Made by a program: the position numbers and the translations under genes. The notes beneath the pieces were generated by a model. That model was not told where the DNA came from. It worked only from the letters and a program-made list of their open reading frames with translations, and made no database searches. Shown here piece by piece: positions 63,788 to 64,000 of a DNA stretch of 64,000 nucleotides (the stretch's first letter is position 1; the number at the start of each line of letters is the position of its first letter). Origin of the DNA: Falsiroseomonas sp051433165 (GTDB taxonomy: Bacteria > Pseudomonadota > Alphaproteobacteria > Acetobacterales > Acetobacteraceae); the NCBI RefSeq assembly GCF_051433165.1, contig NZ_JBHMFS010000014.1, forward strand, positions 1 to 64,000, given 5' to 3'.

Positions 63788-64000
63788 TTGGCGGCGACCT
63801 GTATTGTCCCTGGGGCCGCGCTCGGTGTCATCCGCAGGCAGGTGCGGTCGAGCAGGCGCAGCGCCTCCGCCACCTCGGCCTCCGTGATGATCAGCGGCGG
63901 GGCGAGCCGCAGCACGTTCATGCCGGCCGCCACCGTCAGCAGGCCTTCGGCCACGGCGGCGGCCTGCATCTCGCTGTTCACGATCTCCGGCCGCAGCTTC
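63784..64000 (-). CDS. argD: Acetylornithine aminotransferase, 3' end only
   Basis: The last 71 or so codons of a class-III aminotransferase, cut by the window end. KLRPEIV leads into LLTVAAGMNVLRLAPPLIITEAEVAEAL, the conserved C-terminal end of ArgD. The stop overlaps the argF start, so the two form an argDF operon. The active-site lysine region is outside the window. Confidence 0.85.
   Translation of the reverse strand, partial: KLRPEIVNSEMQAAAVAEGLLTVAAGMNVLRLAPPLIITEAEVAEALRLLDRTCLRMTPSAAPGTIQVAAK

Overview
The window is high-GC alphaproteobacterial DNA. The best guess is a Roseomonas-like member of the Acetobacteraceae: the flagellar genes are of the alphaproteobacterial FlbT/FlaF/DUF1217 type, DUF2842 and a cyclic beta-glucan synthase are present, and gene order is compact. 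The family is an inference; no rRNA or other marker is present. I recognised no tRNA, rRNA, insertion sequence, prophage or CRISPR array.

Layout. (1) 44-6651, minus strand: a complete nine-gene N-type rotary ATPase operon, atpD-C-Q-R-B-E-F-A-G, with no delta subunit. (2) 6759-23783: an ion, osmotic and energy stress block. It holds a giant cyclic beta-1,2-glucan synthase, a divergent pyruvate-kinase-like protein converging on PEP synthase, a DUF2934 protein with an FNR/FixK-type box upstream, a degraded universal stress protein and a P2-type cation ATPase. (3) 24115-31214: a large multi-PAS hybrid kinase facing a bacteriophytochrome kinase and its coupled single-domain response regulator. (4) 31760-34838: modABC molybdate transport followed by a frameshifted GntR-family remnant. 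(5) 34930-40602: a small membrane protein, a sodium:solute symporter with its DUF4212 partner, and the divergent pair of a conserved unknown gene and a DnaQ-exonuclease/CBS/DUF294 fusion. (6) 40759-43865: DUF2842, apt, a TctC/Bug-like protein and an AbrB-family membrane protein. (7) 44017-55036: flagellar genes (FlaG-like, DUF1217, flaF, flagellin, flbT, flgL, flgK, flgE on one side; fliK and flgD on the other). (8) 55040-64000: pgi, a second hybrid kinase, an M16 peptidase pair, argF and the 3' end of argD.

The N-ATPase, P-type ATPase, glucan synthase, PEP synthase and stress genes read as one adaptation island for low oxygen or ionic/osmotic stress. That view rests on gene content and one FNR-like site.

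The most unusual signals are: an 18-copy octapeptide array inside a flagellar DUF1217 protein; two copies of a short intergenic element with imperfect terminal inverted repeats, one carrying a 15-bp tandem array directly in front of flgK; several in-frame tandem repeats in coding genes (modA, pgi, a kinase); the exonuclease-CBS-nucleotidyltransferase fusion beside the symporter; and a perfect 24-bp palindrome spanning the stop codons of two convergent genes.
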